NCBI GenBank assembly: GCA_963695135.1
Contig: CAVOGA010000003.1
Coordinates: 434,001-498,000 of the forward strand
Length of the DNA: 64,000 nt
From: Marinihelvus sp963695135
GTDB lineage: Bacteria; Pseudomonadota; Gammaproteobacteria; Xanthomonadales; SZUA-36
Reading direction: 5' to 3'
The notes below the pieces were generated by a model. That model did not search any database and had not been told where the DNA came from. It worked only from the letters and a program-made list of their open reading frames with translations. A program made the translations under genes and the position numbers. Below are positions 55,071-64,000 of this stretch, in pieces. Position 1 is the first letter of the stretch. Every line of letters starts with the position of its first letter.

Positions 55071-56194
55071 GAATCTTCTCCGACCTCCGCGGCGCGGCCC
55101 GCCTGGCCTGCGATGCGACCATTGGTGTCACCAGCATTGTGGAGCGGGTGCATGGCAATGTGCTGGGACTGCCACCGGTCATCAGCAGGGATGAGCATCA
55201 CCACGGGGCCGGCCCGGCCGGCCTGGTCTACAGTGCGATTCGCGGCACCACCCGGCTGGTCCGGGGCACGCTGGATCTGGGGCTGGCGCCATTGTCATTC
55301 CATGATCCCGAGTCGGCCGGCCCGCCAACACGCGATGCGCTTGTTGCCGCCCTGAATGGTGTTTTCGGCGATCACCTGCAACGCAGCGGCAACCCGCTGG
55401 CGATCCGCATGGGCCTGGTGCAGCGCGAGATGGACACTTCAAACCCGGTCGATGCCGACCGCCGCCGGCTGCTGATACTCGCGCACGGATTGTGCATGAA
55501 CGACCGCCAGTGGACCCGTAACGGGCATGACCACGGCATCGCCCTGCAACAATCCCTGGGCCTTTCCCCGCTGTACCTGCGTTACAACAGTGGCCTGGCG
55601 ATCGAGGAAAACGCCCGGCAACTGGCGGAACTGCTGGAACAGCATGTGACCGATGCCAGCGAACCGGTTGAATCCATTGACCTGCTTGGCTACAGCCTGG
55701 GTGGACTGCTGTTCCGCAGCGCCAGCGCAGTCGCCGAGACGCAGGAATATGCCTGGCCCGGACTGCTGCGAAAAGTTGTCTTTATGGGCACCCCTCATCA
55801 CGGCGCACCGCTGGAGCGCGGCGGCCACCTGCTGGACCGGACACTGCTGAGTTCGCCTTACCTGGCGCCGTTCGCCCTGCCCGGCCGGGCGCGCAGCCAG
55901 GGCATCCAGAACCTGCGCCACGGGCTGGACCCCGACTCGGCGCCCTTGCCCCGGGCCGCCGAATGCTTTGCGATTGCCGGCACCCTGGCGGAGAATCCGG
56001 AGCGTAAAGGGGCTGCATGGATTGGTGATGGACTCGTGCCGGTAGCCAGCGCCCTGGGGCATGGCCACGGTGGGCAGGGCGGACTGGGTATACCTGAGGC
56101 GCAGCAGTGGGTTGCAGCCGGCGCGGGACACCTGGATCTGCTGGACAACGAAGCGGTGTTTGACCGACTGGAGCAATGGCTGTCGGAGGACTAA
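55067..56194 (+). CDS. Alpha/beta hydrolase (lipase-like)
   Basis: Beginning at TTG 55067, which overlaps the channel gene's TGA, the 375-residue product has an N-terminal helical region of about 130 residues. An alpha/beta hydrolase domain follows: LLILAHGLCMNDRQW (oxyanion region), nucleophile GYSLGGLLF, FMGTPHHGAPLERGG, and the His in GAGHLDLLDN. The pattern resembles the triacylglycerol lipase and PGAP1-like groups. No signal peptide is visible. The coupling to an MscS channel suggests a membrane-stress or envelope role, by inference. Confidence 0.85.
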   Translation: MRIFSDLRGAARLACDATIGVTSIVERVHGNVLGLPPVISRDEHHHGAGPAGLVYSAIRGTTRLVRGTLDLGLAPLSFHDPESAGPPTRDALVAALNGVFGDHLQRSGNPLAIRMGLVQREMDTSNPVDADRRRLLILAHGLCMNDRQWTRNGHDHGIALQQSLGLSPLYLRYNSGLAIEENARQLAELLEQHVTDASEPVESIDLLGYSLGGLLFRSASAVAETQEYAWPGLLRKVVFMGTPHHGAPLERGGHLLDRTLLSSPYLAPFALPGRARSQGIQNLRHGLDPDSAPLPRAAECFAIAGTLAENPERKGAAWIGDGLVPVASALGHGHGGQGGLGIPEAQQWVAAGAGHLDLLDNEAVFDRLEQWLSED

Positions 56195-56233
56195 CTGCCC
56201 GGCGCCACCAAATCCCCTGGCAAATCCCCGGGC

Positions 56234-59200
56234 TTACGTTTTACCGTCTCTCGAGAAGCGGCGGCACAAGACATAAAAGACCGGTGTAAACAGCAGACCA
56301 AAGAACGTAACACCGATCATGCCACCAAATACGGTCGTGCCGATGGCCTGGCGCATTTCCGCACCGGCGCCGGAAGCGATCACCAGCGGCACCACCCCGA
56401 GAATAAAGGCCATGGAGGTCATCAGGATCGGACGCAGCCTCAGTCGAGCCGCCTCAATCGCCGCGTCCCAGCGGCTCCGGCCCTCGCGCTCCAGTTCCCG
56501 GGCAAATTCGACGATCAGGATGGCGTTCTTGGCGGCAAGTCCGATCAACACCACGAACCCGATCTGGGTCAGCACATTGTTGTCCATGCCCGCCAGCACC
56601 AGGCCGATGATGGCCGACAGCAGGCACATGGGCACGATCAGGATCACCGACAGGGGCAGGCTCCAGCTTTCATACTGCGCGGCAAGCAGGAGGAACACGA
56701 ACAGGACCGCCAGCAGGAAGGCCACGCCGGCCGTGTTGCCCGCGGCTTTTTGCTGGTAGGCGATTTCAGTCCACTCGTAATCAATGCCGTCAGGCAGCAC
56801 TTGCGCGGCCAGGCGCTCCATGGTGTCAATGGCTTCGCCCAGGCTGCTGCCCGGAGCGGCATCACCGACCAGCGCTGCCGCCGGATACAGGTTGTAGCGC
56901 GGCACCCGCGAGGGGCCCGAGGTGTCGCTGATGGAGGCCACGGCGCCGATCGGCACCATGTCGCCGTCCTTGTTGCGAACCCGCAGCCTCAGTGCATCCT
57001 CCGCATCGAAGCGGAATTCGGAATCGGCCTGCGCCGTGACCTGGAAGGTCCGGCCGAGGAAATTGAAATCGTTGATGAAGGACGACCCGATATAGACCTC
57101 CAGGGCTTCGAAGACCGCGGACACCGGCACACCCAGGCGCTCGGCCTTTTCCCGGTCAACGTCGAGGTAGATCTGCGGGGTGGCGTTCTCGAAAAAGGTA
57201 AACACGGAGGTCGTCTCCGGCGCCTGGTTGGCAGCGCCCGCCAGCGCCCAGGTGGACTGTTCCAGTACGCCCAGGCCCCGCCCGATGCGGTCCTGGATCA
57301 TCATCCGGAAACCGCCGGCGTTGCCGATACCGCGCACCGGTGGCGGCGGAATAACGACGATGAATGCCTCCTGAATTTGCCCCAGCTGCGCGCGCATGCG
57401 TCCGAGTATGGTGTCGTAATCCAGTCCCGCCGCCTTGCGCTCATCGAAGGACGACAACACCGGAAATATCGCCGCCGCGTTCGAGGCATTGGTGAAGGTG
57501 GCGCCGGCAAAGCCGGAAAAGGCCACGGCGTTATCCACCCCGTCCATGGCCAGCAACAGCGCCGTTGCCTCCTGCACCACCGCATCGGTGCGCTCCAGCG
57601 ACGCACCGGGCGGCAACTGGATGGACACGATGAAATAGCCCTGGTCCTGGGGCGGAATGAAGCCGGTTGGCACGCGCGTGAACTGCCAGGCGGCAATGGC
57701 CATGAGGCCGGCGTAAATCACCAGCATCAGGCCCACGCGATGCACGGTGCGTCGCACCACGCCCTGGTAGCGGCCGCTTAGCCACGCCAGCGCCTGGTTG
57801 AACCGGCAGAAGAACCAGCGTACCGGGCTGCGGAGAGGGGTGCTCGGCGTGTTGCAGGGGTCATTGTCATTGGGCCGCATGATCAACGCGGCCATGGCCG
57901 GGCTCAGCGTCAGGGACACGCCCACGGAAATGGCCGTGGCGACGGACACGGTAATACCGAATTGCTGGAAAAAGCGGCCGGAAATCCCCTCGAGAAACAG
58001 CGTCGGCAGAAACACCGCCACGATCACCAGGCCCATGGACAGCAGCGCCGAGCCCACTTCGTCCATGGTCTTGTGCGCCGCCTCCCGGGGTGACAGGCCA
58101 TCGCGCATGTTCCGCTCCATGTTCTCGACGACGACAATCGCGTCATCAACCACGATGCCGATGGACAGCACAAGCCCGAACAGGGACAGCGAATTGAGCG
58201 AAATACCCAGGGCCTGGAGCACGGCGAAGGTGCCGATCAGCGACACGGGAATCGCCACGATGGGGATCAGCGCCGCCCGCCAGGTCTGCAAAAACAGGAC
58301 AATCACCAGCACAACCAGCAACACCGCCTCGAAAATCGTCTCGATGACCTTATCCACCGACTCCTCGATGAACTTGGTCGGGTTGTAGGCGACGTCATAC
58401 TCGAGCCCGGGCGGGAAATCCTGGGCAAGCGCTTCCATCTCGGCCAGGATCGCGTCTGCAGTCTCGATGGCGTTGGTGGCGGGACGCTGGAAAATCGGCA
58501 GAGCCACCGCCGGTTTATCACCGAGGTAACCCCGGGTGATATAGCTCTGGGCGCCCAGTTCGATCCGGGCCACGTCGCGCAGGCGCACGATGCGGCCGTC
58601 TTCACCGGATTTCACCACGATATTGCCGAACTGCTCCGGCTCCATCAGCCGCCCCTGGGTTTCCAGGCTCAGCTCGAACGCACCCTGCTCCGGCACCGGC
58701 GGCTGATTGAGAATGCCGCCGGCGACCTGGACGTTCTGGCCGCGAAGCGAGGCAACCACGTCGCCGGCCGTCAGGCCATAGGATTGGATCAGATCAGGAT
58801 TCAGCCACACGCGCATCGCATATTCCGCTGCGCCAAAGATCTGGATATCCCCGACTCCCTCGATGCGGCGGATCCGGTCCCGGATCTGCAGCACGGCGTA
58901 GTTGCCGATATAGGTCTGGTCGTAAGTCCCGTCCGGCGAAAACAGGTTGATGACCATCATCAGGTCCGGGGAGTTCTTCCGCGTAACCACGCCAAGCCGC
59001 CGCACCTCTTCGGGCAAGCGCGGCTCGGCAATGGCCACGCGGTTCTGCACCAGGACCTGGGCCTCGTCCAGGTTGGTGCCCAGCTTGAACGTAATGGTGA
59101 GCGTCATGCGCCCGTCGGCGGTCGACTGGGACAGCATGTAAAGCATGCCTTCGACGCCGTTAATCTCCTGTTCCAGCGGGGTAGCGACCGTTTCAGCAAC

Positions 59201-59374
59201 CGTGCGCGCATTGGCGCCCGGGTAGCTTGCCACCACCTGCACCGTGGGCGGCGCAACCTGGGGATATTGCTCGATCGGCAGGTTTACATAAGCCAGGCCG
59301 CCGACGATGACAGCAAAGATGGAGAGAACCGACGCAAAAATGGGCCGGTCAATGAAAAAGTGTGAAAAGCGCAC
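56234..59374 (-). CDS. RND multidrug efflux permease (AcrB/MexB-like HAE1)
   Basis: The 1046-residue inner membrane protein has the complete RND layout. FFIDRPIFASVLSIFAVIVGG forms the first helix, followed by two large periplasmic loops and the proton-relay helix with paired Asp (LSIGIVVDDAIVVVENMERN). The porter and docking domains read through with no breaks, and the C-terminal helices (GLAAKNAILIVEFA) are intact. The protein exports drugs, bile salts or dyes with proton antiport. It is preceded by its adaptor gene by only 3 bp. No TolC-like outer-membrane gene or TetR regulator is adjacent, so these lie elsewhere. Confidence 0.96.
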   Translation of the reverse strand: MRFSHFFIDRPIFASVLSIFAVIVGGLAYVNLPIEQYPQVAPPTVQVVASYPGANARTVAETVATPLEQEINGVEGMLYMLSQSTADGRMTLTITFKLGTNLDEAQVLVQNRVAIAEPRLPEEVRRLGVVTRKNSPDLMMVINLFSPDGTYDQTYIGNYAVLQIRDRIRRIEGVGDIQIFGAAEYAMRVWLNPDLIQSYGLTAGDVVASLRGQNVQVAGGILNQPPVPEQGAFELSLETQGRLMEPEQFGNIVVKSGEDGRIVRLRDVARIELGAQSYITRGYLGDKPAVALPIFQRPATNAIETADAILAEMEALAQDFPPGLEYDVAYNPTKFIEESVDKVIETIFEAVLLVVLVIVLFLQTWRAALIPIVAIPVSLIGTFAVLQALGISLNSLSLFGLVLSIGIVVDDAIVVVENMERNMRDGLSPREAAHKTMDEVGSALLSMGLVIVAVFLPTLFLEGISGRFFQQFGITVSVATAISVGVSLTLSPAMAALIMRPNDNDPCNTPSTPLRSPVRWFFCRFNQALAWLSGRYQGVVRRTVHRVGLMLVIYAGLMAIAAWQFTRVPTGFIPPQDQGYFIVSIQLPPGASLERTDAVVQEATALLLAMDGVDNAVAFSGFAGATFTNASNAAAIFPVLSSFDERKAAGLDYDTILGRMRAQLGQIQEAFIVVIPPPPVRGIGNAGGFRMMIQDRIGRGLGVLEQSTWALAGAANQAPETTSVFTFFENATPQIYLDVDREKAERLGVPVSAVFEALEVYIGSSFINDFNFLGRTFQVTAQADSEFRFDAEDALRLRVRNKDGDMVPIGAVASISDTSGPSRVPRYNLYPAAALVGDAAPGSSLGEAIDTMERLAAQVLPDGIDYEWTEIAYQQKAAGNTAGVAFLLAVLFVFLLLAAQYESWSLPLSVILIVPMCLLSAIIGLVLAGMDNNVLTQIGFVVLIGLAAKNAILIVEFARELEREGRSRWDAAIEAARLRLRPILMTSMAFILGVVPLVIASGAGAEMRQAIGTTVFGGMIGVTFFGLLFTPVFYVLCRRFSRDGKT

Positions 59375-59377
59375 GCC

Positions 59378-60469
59378 TCAGTCGTCCGCCTGTGCCACGA
59401 CAGGTGTGACCGGCTGGTCAGGCTGGCGGATGCGCTGAATCCCCTTAACGACAACCCGCTCACCGGGCTCCAGGCCGCTGGTGACGACCTGGTAACCGTC
59501 TTCCAGCATGCGCCCCAGGGTGATGTAGCGTCGCTGCGCCCGGTTCTCGTCGTTGACCACGTAGACAAAACGCCGCGACTGGTCCGTGTTGACGGAGGTT
59601 GACGGTATCGCCAGCACCTCCACCCCGCTGCGGCCGATCAGCCGCGCCAGGCCAAACATACCGGGGTAAATCACTGCGCCGGGATTGGGAATCACGGCAC
59701 GACCCTGGATGGTGCCGGTACTTTCATCGACCCGGTTGTCGACAAAGTCCATCTCTCCCGGATGGGGGAAACCCGTCTCATCCGGCAGGCGCACTTCGAC
59801 ACGGTTGGGCGCCGTATCCGAGCCGGTGCGCTGACCGGAACGATCAAGCCGGATGTACTTGAGCAGGTCCGTCTGGCTGGCGTCGAAATAGAAATGGATC
59901 GGGTCCAGGGTGACGATATTGGTGAGGATTGTCTCGTTGGCGATGACCAGATTGCCGACGTTCATCAGGTCGCGGCTCACTTTCCCGGCTATCGGGGAGC
60001 GTACTTCCGTGAACTGCAGGTCCAGCTGGGCCTGCAAGAGGCTGGCCTCGGTGATATTCACCTCCTGCATGCGGCGGTCAAATTCCTCCTGGGGAATGGA
60101 GCGGGAGGCGAGCAGCGACTTCGCGCGCTCGTATTCCTTGACCGCCAGCGCGTGCTGGGCCTCGGACCGTTGCAGGGCATACTGGAACGGTCGCTGATCG
60201 ATGACGAAGAGCAGGTCGCCCGCTTCCACCAGTTGGCCATCATCAAATTCAACCCGGTCAACGTAGCCGGTCACGCGGGAGCGAATGTCCACCGAATCGG
60301 TGGCCTGGAAGCGCCCGGTGTACTCATCCCACTCGGTAATCGTCTGCTGCAGCGGCAGCGCAACGGTTACCTCCGGCGGGCCCTGGGGCGCCCCCTGACC
60401 CTGCGGGTCGGGCTGGCAGGCCGCCAGGCAAATCGCGCTCAACAGGGCAAGTGGAATAAAGGCCTTCAT
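59378..60469 (-). CDS. RND efflux periplasmic adaptor (membrane fusion protein) lipoprotein
   Basis: The 363-residue protein starts with a lipoprotein signal (MKAFIPLALLSAICLAAC; Cys18). A barrel-sandwich half (GRFQATDSVDIRSRVTGYVDRVEFDDGQLVEAGDLLF) and an alpha-hairpin (residues about 95-150) follow. Further barrel-sandwich and beta-barrel domains (LQFTEVRSPIAGKVSRDLMNVGNLV) complete it. It links the permease with a TolC-like channel. Its stop lies 3 bp before the permease start; the two are one operon. Confidence 0.94.
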   Translation of the reverse strand: MKAFIPLALLSAICLAACQPDPQGQGAPQGPPEVTVALPLQQTITEWDEYTGRFQATDSVDIRSRVTGYVDRVEFDDGQLVEAGDLLFVIDQRPFQYALQRSEAQHALAVKEYERAKSLLASRSIPQEEFDRRMQEVNITEASLLQAQLDLQFTEVRSPIAGKVSRDLMNVGNLVIANETILTNIVTLDPIHFYFDASQTDLLKYIRLDRSGQRTGSDTAPNRVEVRLPDETGFPHPGEMDFVDNRVDESTGTIQGRAVIPNPGAVIYPGMFGLARLIGRSGVEVLAIPSTSVNTDQSRRFVYVVNDENRAQRRYITLGRMLEDGYQVVTSGLEPGERVVVKGIQRIRQPDQPVTPVVAQADD

Positions 60470-60580
60470 GTGGCTCCCCGGATATCTGAATTCAGAATTA
60501 ATAGCTTAGTCCAACAAAAACGCCGTAGGATGACCGTGAAGTCATGCCGCACCGTCAACCCGGCGCCTGCCCAAAGGACA

Positions 60581-60610
60581 AAAAAAAACCCCGCCATGAG
60601 GCGGGGTTTT
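60581..60610 (-). terminator. Intrinsic terminator of the cold-shock gene (probably bidirectional)
   Basis: CCCCGCC / GGCGGGG (60589-60606) with an ATGA loop. On the minus strand it is followed by at least eight T residues, and on the plus strand by TTTT. It lies between the csp stop (60634) and the RND adaptor promoter region. Confidence 0.9.
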
Positions 60611-60633
60611 CGTTGATTTGGCCTTAAGCTAAA

Positions 60634-60837
60634 TCAGGCGGCTACCACGTTGGTTGCCTGCGGTCCTTTCGGTCCATCTTCGAGGTTGAAGGTCACGGCC
60701 TGGCCTTCTGCCAGAACCTTGAAGCCGTCAGCCTGGATAGCGGAGAAGTGCACGAACACGTCTTTGCCGCCATCTTCCGGAGAGATGAATCCAAAGCCTT
60801 TGGATTCGTTGAACCATTTTACGGTACCTTGTGCCAT
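60634..60837 (-). CDS. Cold-shock protein (CspA family)
   Basis: The 67-residue protein is one cold-shock domain with both RNA-binding motifs (KGFGFISPEDG and DVFVHFSAI) and the usual lead MAQGTVKWFNESKG. It binds single-stranded RNA and DNA and melts mRNA structure. The sequence just upstream (60838-61089) contains no gene and may hold a long leader like those that regulate other csp genes by temperature; no specific element can be pinned down. It has a strong downstream terminator. Confidence 0.96.
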   Translation of the reverse strand: MAQGTVKWFNESKGFGFISPEDGGKDVFVHFSAIQADGFKVLAEGQAVTFNLEDGPKGPQATNVVAA

Positions 60838-61089
60838 TTCTAATTTCCTTAAATGTAGTATGTACTGACTAATCGCTTCTCAAGAAAATCGAAATCGTGG
60901 GGTTACCATAATGGGACTTCTGAGATGAACCTAAAGGGACTGCAACTAATCGGTGGTTGCTCGCGGGAGGCACTCTTGGCTTCCCTGGAAACGAGTGCTT
61001 GAGATAATACGCCTATGCTGCGGAAATAGCAATGTTTATCTCACAGGCCGCGCCACCGCCCCGCGGCGCGGGGCACGTCGCCTGACCCG

Positions 61090-62667
61090 CTACATGCGCG
61101 CCACGTTGTAGTGCGGATCGTCCTCGGCAACCTCCACCTGGACCAGTGAGCCGGCCGTGGTGATCATTTTCTGACACTCCGGGCTAAGGTGCCTCAGGCG
61201 CAGACGCTTCCCGGCCTTACGGTAACGCTCAGTCAACGCGTTGAGGGCTTCCATGCTCGAGTAATCCGCAACGCGTGCATCCTTGAAATCAATAATGACC
61301 TCGTCCGGATCCGTCGCCGGGGACATGCTCTCGCCAAACTCCCGAACGGAGCCGAAATACAGGACGCCCTGCAGGTTGTAGATGCGCGTGCCGTCGGCAA
61401 GATCGTGCGGGTTCAGGCGAACATGCTGGGCGCTTTCCCAGGCGAACACCAGGGCGGAGACCACCACGCCCGCCGCCACCGCCAGCGCCAGGTTATGCAT
61501 GAGCACGGTCACCAGGGTCACCACCAGGATGACGAAGATTTCCGAGCGCGGCACCTTGCCCACGGTGCTGAACGTGGCCCACTCAAAGGTGCCGATCACG
61601 ACCATGAACATCACGCCAACCAGCGCCGCGACCGGAATGGCGCCGATCACCGGGCCGCCCACGATGATGAACACGGTCAGGGCGACCGCCGCCACGACGC
61701 CGGAAGTGCGGCCCCGGCCGCCGGACTTGATGTTGATCAGACTCTGCCCAATCATCGCGCAACCTCCCATGCCGCCAAACAGGCCGGAGAGAAAGTTCGC
61801 TCCACCCTGGGCGAAGCACTCCCGGTTGCCCCGGCCCCGGGTCTCGGTCATGTCATCGATCAACTGCAGCGTCATCAGCGATTCGATCAGCCCGACCATT
61901 GCCGCGGTCAGGGCAGTGCCACCGATTAACAGGATCGTCGCCCGGTCCCAGACGATGTCCCCGGGCCACGACAGGGCCGGCAGGACCCCGCTCAACTCGG
62001 CGCTGCCGGTGCCTTCGAACAGCACATCCGACACCGTACGCGTATCCACGACCCCCAGCAGGGTCAGCAGGGTAACCGCCATGATTGCCACGAGAATCGA
62101 GGGCACGACCTGGGTGAGTCGCGGAAAGAACTGGATGATTGCCATGGTCAGCAACGCCAGCGAACCCATAACCAGGAGTTGATCGGACCCCAGCCAGCTG
62201 CCGTCCGGCGCGCGAAACGATTCGAACTGGGCAAGCAGAATCAGGATCGCCAGCCCGTTGACGAAACCCATCATCACCGGGTGCGGCACCAGGCGGATGA
62301 ATCGCCCCAGCTTGAGCGCGCCGACCAGCGCCTGGATCAGGCCGGCGATCATCAGGGTGGCAAACAGGTATTGCATGCCAAGATTTTCGATGCCCTGCTC
62401 CAGGCCTGCAGCATTGCCCATTTCAACCACCTTGGCCACGACCACTGCGATCGCTCCGGTGGCGCCGGAGATCATGCCCGGCCGCCCGCCAAAACCGGAC
62501 GTAATCAGACCCAGAAACACGGCAGACCACAGCCCCACCACCGGATCGACACCGGCGATGAAGGAAAAGGCAATGGCCTCCGGCACCAGGGCCAGCGCGA
62601 CGGTCAGCCCGGAGAGCGTGTCGTCCCGCCAGTTGCCGTTCTTCTTTACAAACAGGTTAAAAATCAT
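61090..62667 (-). CDS. SulP family anion transporter with STAS domain
   Basis: From ATG 62667 the 525-residue protein has about twelve transmembrane helices with the SulP features SGLTVALALVPEAIAFSFIAGVDPVVGLW, FGGRPGMISGATGAIAVVV and GLFGGMGGCAMIGQSLINIKSGGRGRTSG. A C-terminal STAS domain (VIIDFKDARVADYSSMEALNALTERY) follows. Bacterial relatives carry bicarbonate, sulfate or dicarboxylates; the substrate cannot be decided. An upstream extension of this frame to 63267 lies across the start of the next gene and is not credible. It is divergent from the final partial gene. Confidence 0.93.
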   Translation of the reverse strand: MIFNLFVKKNGNWRDDTLSGLTVALALVPEAIAFSFIAGVDPVVGLWSAVFLGLITSGFGGRPGMISGATGAIAVVVAKVVEMGNAAGLEQGIENLGMQYLFATLMIAGLIQALVGALKLGRFIRLVPHPVMMGFVNGLAILILLAQFESFRAPDGSWLGSDQLLVMGSLALLTMAIIQFFPRLTQVVPSILVAIMAVTLLTLLGVVDTRTVSDVLFEGTGSAELSGVLPALSWPGDIVWDRATILLIGGTALTAAMVGLIESLMTLQLIDDMTETRGRGNRECFAQGGANFLSGLFGGMGGCAMIGQSLINIKSGGRGRTSGVVAAVALTVFIIVGGPVIGAIPVAALVGVMFMVVIGTFEWATFSTVGKVPRSEIFVILVVTLVTVLMHNLALAVAAGVVVSALVFAWESAQHVRLNPHDLADGTRIYNLQGVLYFGSVREFGESMSPATDPDEVIIDFKDARVADYSSMEALNALTERYRKAGKRLRLRHLSPECQKMITTAGSLVQVEVAEDDPHYNVARM

Positions 62668-62928
62668 TGCGCCAGGTCCGCTGGGGGGCGCACAGCCTAC
62701 GCAGCATGGCAGCTCTTGAACAGGAAAAATTTCAAATGCCCTCGAAGCCGCCCGGGGGTCAGGTCCCGAAACCCAGGTTCTGCACCGCCCCGGCCGGGGC
62801 TGGCCGTCGGCCCGAAGACCAGAGACCATGCGCTTTGCAGCGCCAAAGGGTCCTGCATGGGCTTGACACTCTGGTGTAGAATTGCGCGTTGTGCCTGGAC
62901 CTGGGCAAGACCGAGGGAGCCGGATCGT

Positions 62929-64000
62929 TTGTTCAACGCGATTTACAAGGAAGTCTTGCGTCGCCAGATGCCGCAAACCGTGGCAGCTTACCTCGCGGTG
63001 GCCATTGCCATCCTGGCCTTCGCAGACCTTTTCCTGCCGGTGCTGCCAGTCTCCGAGGACGTTTACCGCGTGCTGGTATGGGTGCTGGCCGGACTGATTC
63101 CCGTTGTCGTTCTGCTCAGCTGGTTCTTCAATATCACCCGCGATGGCATCAAGCGCTCCGCATCCGGCACGGTGCTGTTCGATACCAAGAAAGTGACCAC
63201 GCCCTGGTCCAACATGCCGCTGGATCCCACCATCGAACTGGTCGATGACCTGGCTGCCAATCAGCACTCGGTCGCCGTGCTGCCGTTCATGAACTGCAGC
63301 AATGATCCGGAAGCGGACTACCTCAGCGACGGCATCACGGAAACCATCATCAACAAGCTCACGCGGCTCAAAGACGTGCGCGTGGTGCCGCGTTCGTCCG
63401 CCTTTCGCTACAAGGGCAGTGATATTTCACCGGCTGATATCTGCAAAGAGCTGAAGGTCCAGACCACGGTGACAGGCTCCGTCAGTCACGTGGGTGACCG
63501 CCTGATCGTGCAGGCCGAACTGGTTGACGCCGTCAAGGAGGCCCAACTCTGGGGTGAGCGGTACAGCGGCAGCTGGGAAAATCTTTTCGACGTGCAGGAA
63601 GAAATTGCCACGGCAATCTCCGCGGCCCTGAAACCGGCACTGTCCAAGGACGAGCAGCTACGGTTGCAGAAGCGCGATACCGGCAACATTGATGCCTACC
63701 AGGAGTACCTGCGCGGGCGTTTTCTCTGGAACAGGCGCACACCTACCGATGTGCTGCGCTCCATTGAACACTTCCAGAAGGCGCTGGAACGTGACCCCGA
63801 ATACGCGCTGGCTTACTCGGGCCTCGCCGATGCCTATAACATTCTGGGCTACTACAGCATCAAGGCGCCCAAGGAGAGCTATCCGCTGGCCAAAGATGCG
63901 GACAACAAGGCCCTGCAAATTGATCCCGGCCTGGCCGAAGCCCATGCCTCGCTGGGATATGCCACGCTGTTTTACGACAGGGACTGGAACCAGGCACGGG
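62929..64000 (+). CDS. TolB/FlgO-like domain and TPR protein, 3' partial
   Basis: The frame is open from about TTG 62929 to the window end with no stop. Two hydrophobic helices (about residues 15-35 and 42-63: LAVAIAILAFADLFLP, WVLAGLIPVVVLLSWFF) precede the domain. That domain reads SVAVLPFMNCSNDPEADYLSDGITETIINKLTRLKDVRVVPRSSAFRYKGSD, the hallmark of the FlgO/TolB-N-like domain found upstream of TPR repeats and in adenylate cyclase-like regulators. A TPR-like region follows (HFQKALERDPEYALAYSGLADAYNILG). It is probably a membrane-bound sensory or scaffold protein. The start codon is uncertain. Confidence 0.78.
   Translation, partial: MFNAIYKEVLRRQMPQTVAAYLAVAIAILAFADLFLPVLPVSEDVYRVLVWVLAGLIPVVVLLSWFFNITRDGIKRSASGTVLFDTKKVTTPWSNMPLDPTIELVDDLAANQHSVAVLPFMNCSNDPEADYLSDGITETIINKLTRLKDVRVVPRSSAFRYKGSDISPADICKELKVQTTVTGSVSHVGDRLIVQAELVDAVKEAQLWGERYSGSWENLFDVQEEIATAISAALKPALSKDEQLRLQKRDTGNIDAYQEYLRGRFLWNRRTPTDVLRSIEHFQKALERDPEYALAYSGLADAYNILGYYSIKAPKESYPLAKDADNKALQIDPGLAEAHASLGYATLFYDRDWNQAR

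Noticed and set aside
61058..61074. GC-rich dyad GCCCCGCG-G-CGCGGGGC after the SulP stop as a terminator
   Set aside because: There is no T-run on the minus strand after the stem and the loop is too small; it may be a hairpin but not a supported intrinsic terminator.
62863..62888. TTGACA with TAGAAT as a sigma70 promoter for the last gene
   Set aside because: The two boxes are only 8 bp apart, not about 17, so they do not form a standard promoter together.
62668..63267. Extension of the SulP reading frame to 63267
   Set aside because: The frame upstream of 62667 has no SulP similarity and runs over the start and first helices of the divergent TolB/TPR gene; the SulP domain begins at ATG 62667.
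1..64000. CRISPR array, prophage, transposon or integron
   Set aside because: I found no regular direct-repeat array, no transposase, integrase or phage structural gene and no clear target-site duplications.

Overview
The window is 64 kb of high-GC, densely coded bacterial chromosome, with genes on both strands, short intergenic gaps and no rRNA, tRNA, CRISPR array, insertion sequence or phage gene that I can see. A HiPIP-type electron carrier, CydA/CydB, RND efflux, MltB, SppA, lipoproteins with lipoboxes and KatG together point to a Gram-negative, probably a gammaproteobacterium (Chromatiales/Woeseiales/Xanthomonadales-like; the placement is inference). Most genes are housekeeping or envelope genes in single units or two-gene operons.

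Layout. 0-3 kb: the end of a Rieske oxygenase alpha subunit, convergent with an Old-Yellow-Enzyme/4Fe-4S demethylase-like flavoprotein. 3-8 kb: damaged M17 aminopeptidase, GST and DUF819 genes, then OsmC and CBS proteins. 8-11 kb: a tandem pair of exported arginase-family proteins, one with all metal ligands and one that has lost three of six. 11-18 kb: lipoprotein, CarD-like regulator, YaiI, thioredoxin-like protein, DUF4124 protein, M2 dipeptidase, and an Lrp regulator divergent from an indoleamine dioxygenase. 18-29 kb: two barrel-like outer-membrane candidates, SppA, sialidase-like protein, FkbM methyltransferase, LTA-synthase-like enzyme and a short CydAB oxidase. 29-36 kb: PepSY-like lipoprotein, class D sortase, DUF3313 lipoprotein, Sua5, DUF2235 hydrolase, tethered HiPIP, PHP phosphoesterase, S4 protein and GNAT. 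36.7-43.7 kb: a PAP2-DUF368 fusion, a modular beta-lactamase-like protein, a membrane protein, rhodanese, a ferredoxin remnant and MltB. 43.8-56 kb: exported KatG, S9 peptidase, dienelactone hydrolase, SDR, MBL-fold enzyme, pirin-MDR pair, and a mechanosensitive channel with an alpha/beta hydrolase. 56-64 kb: an RND efflux operon, cold-shock protein, SulP transporter and the start of a TolB-like/TPR protein.

Two points stand out. First, 36704-38398 joins a PAP2 lipid phosphatase to a DUF368 (PopT-type undecaprenyl-phosphate translocase) domain in one polypeptide, which suggests coupled C55-PP dephosphorylation and carrier recycling. Second, at least ten genes carry single-base indels, often at short homopolymers, and one more has an in-frame amber codon. 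This looks more like consensus error in a long-read or metagenome assembly than mass gene decay, so these entries are marked as disrupted but described by the product they would encode.
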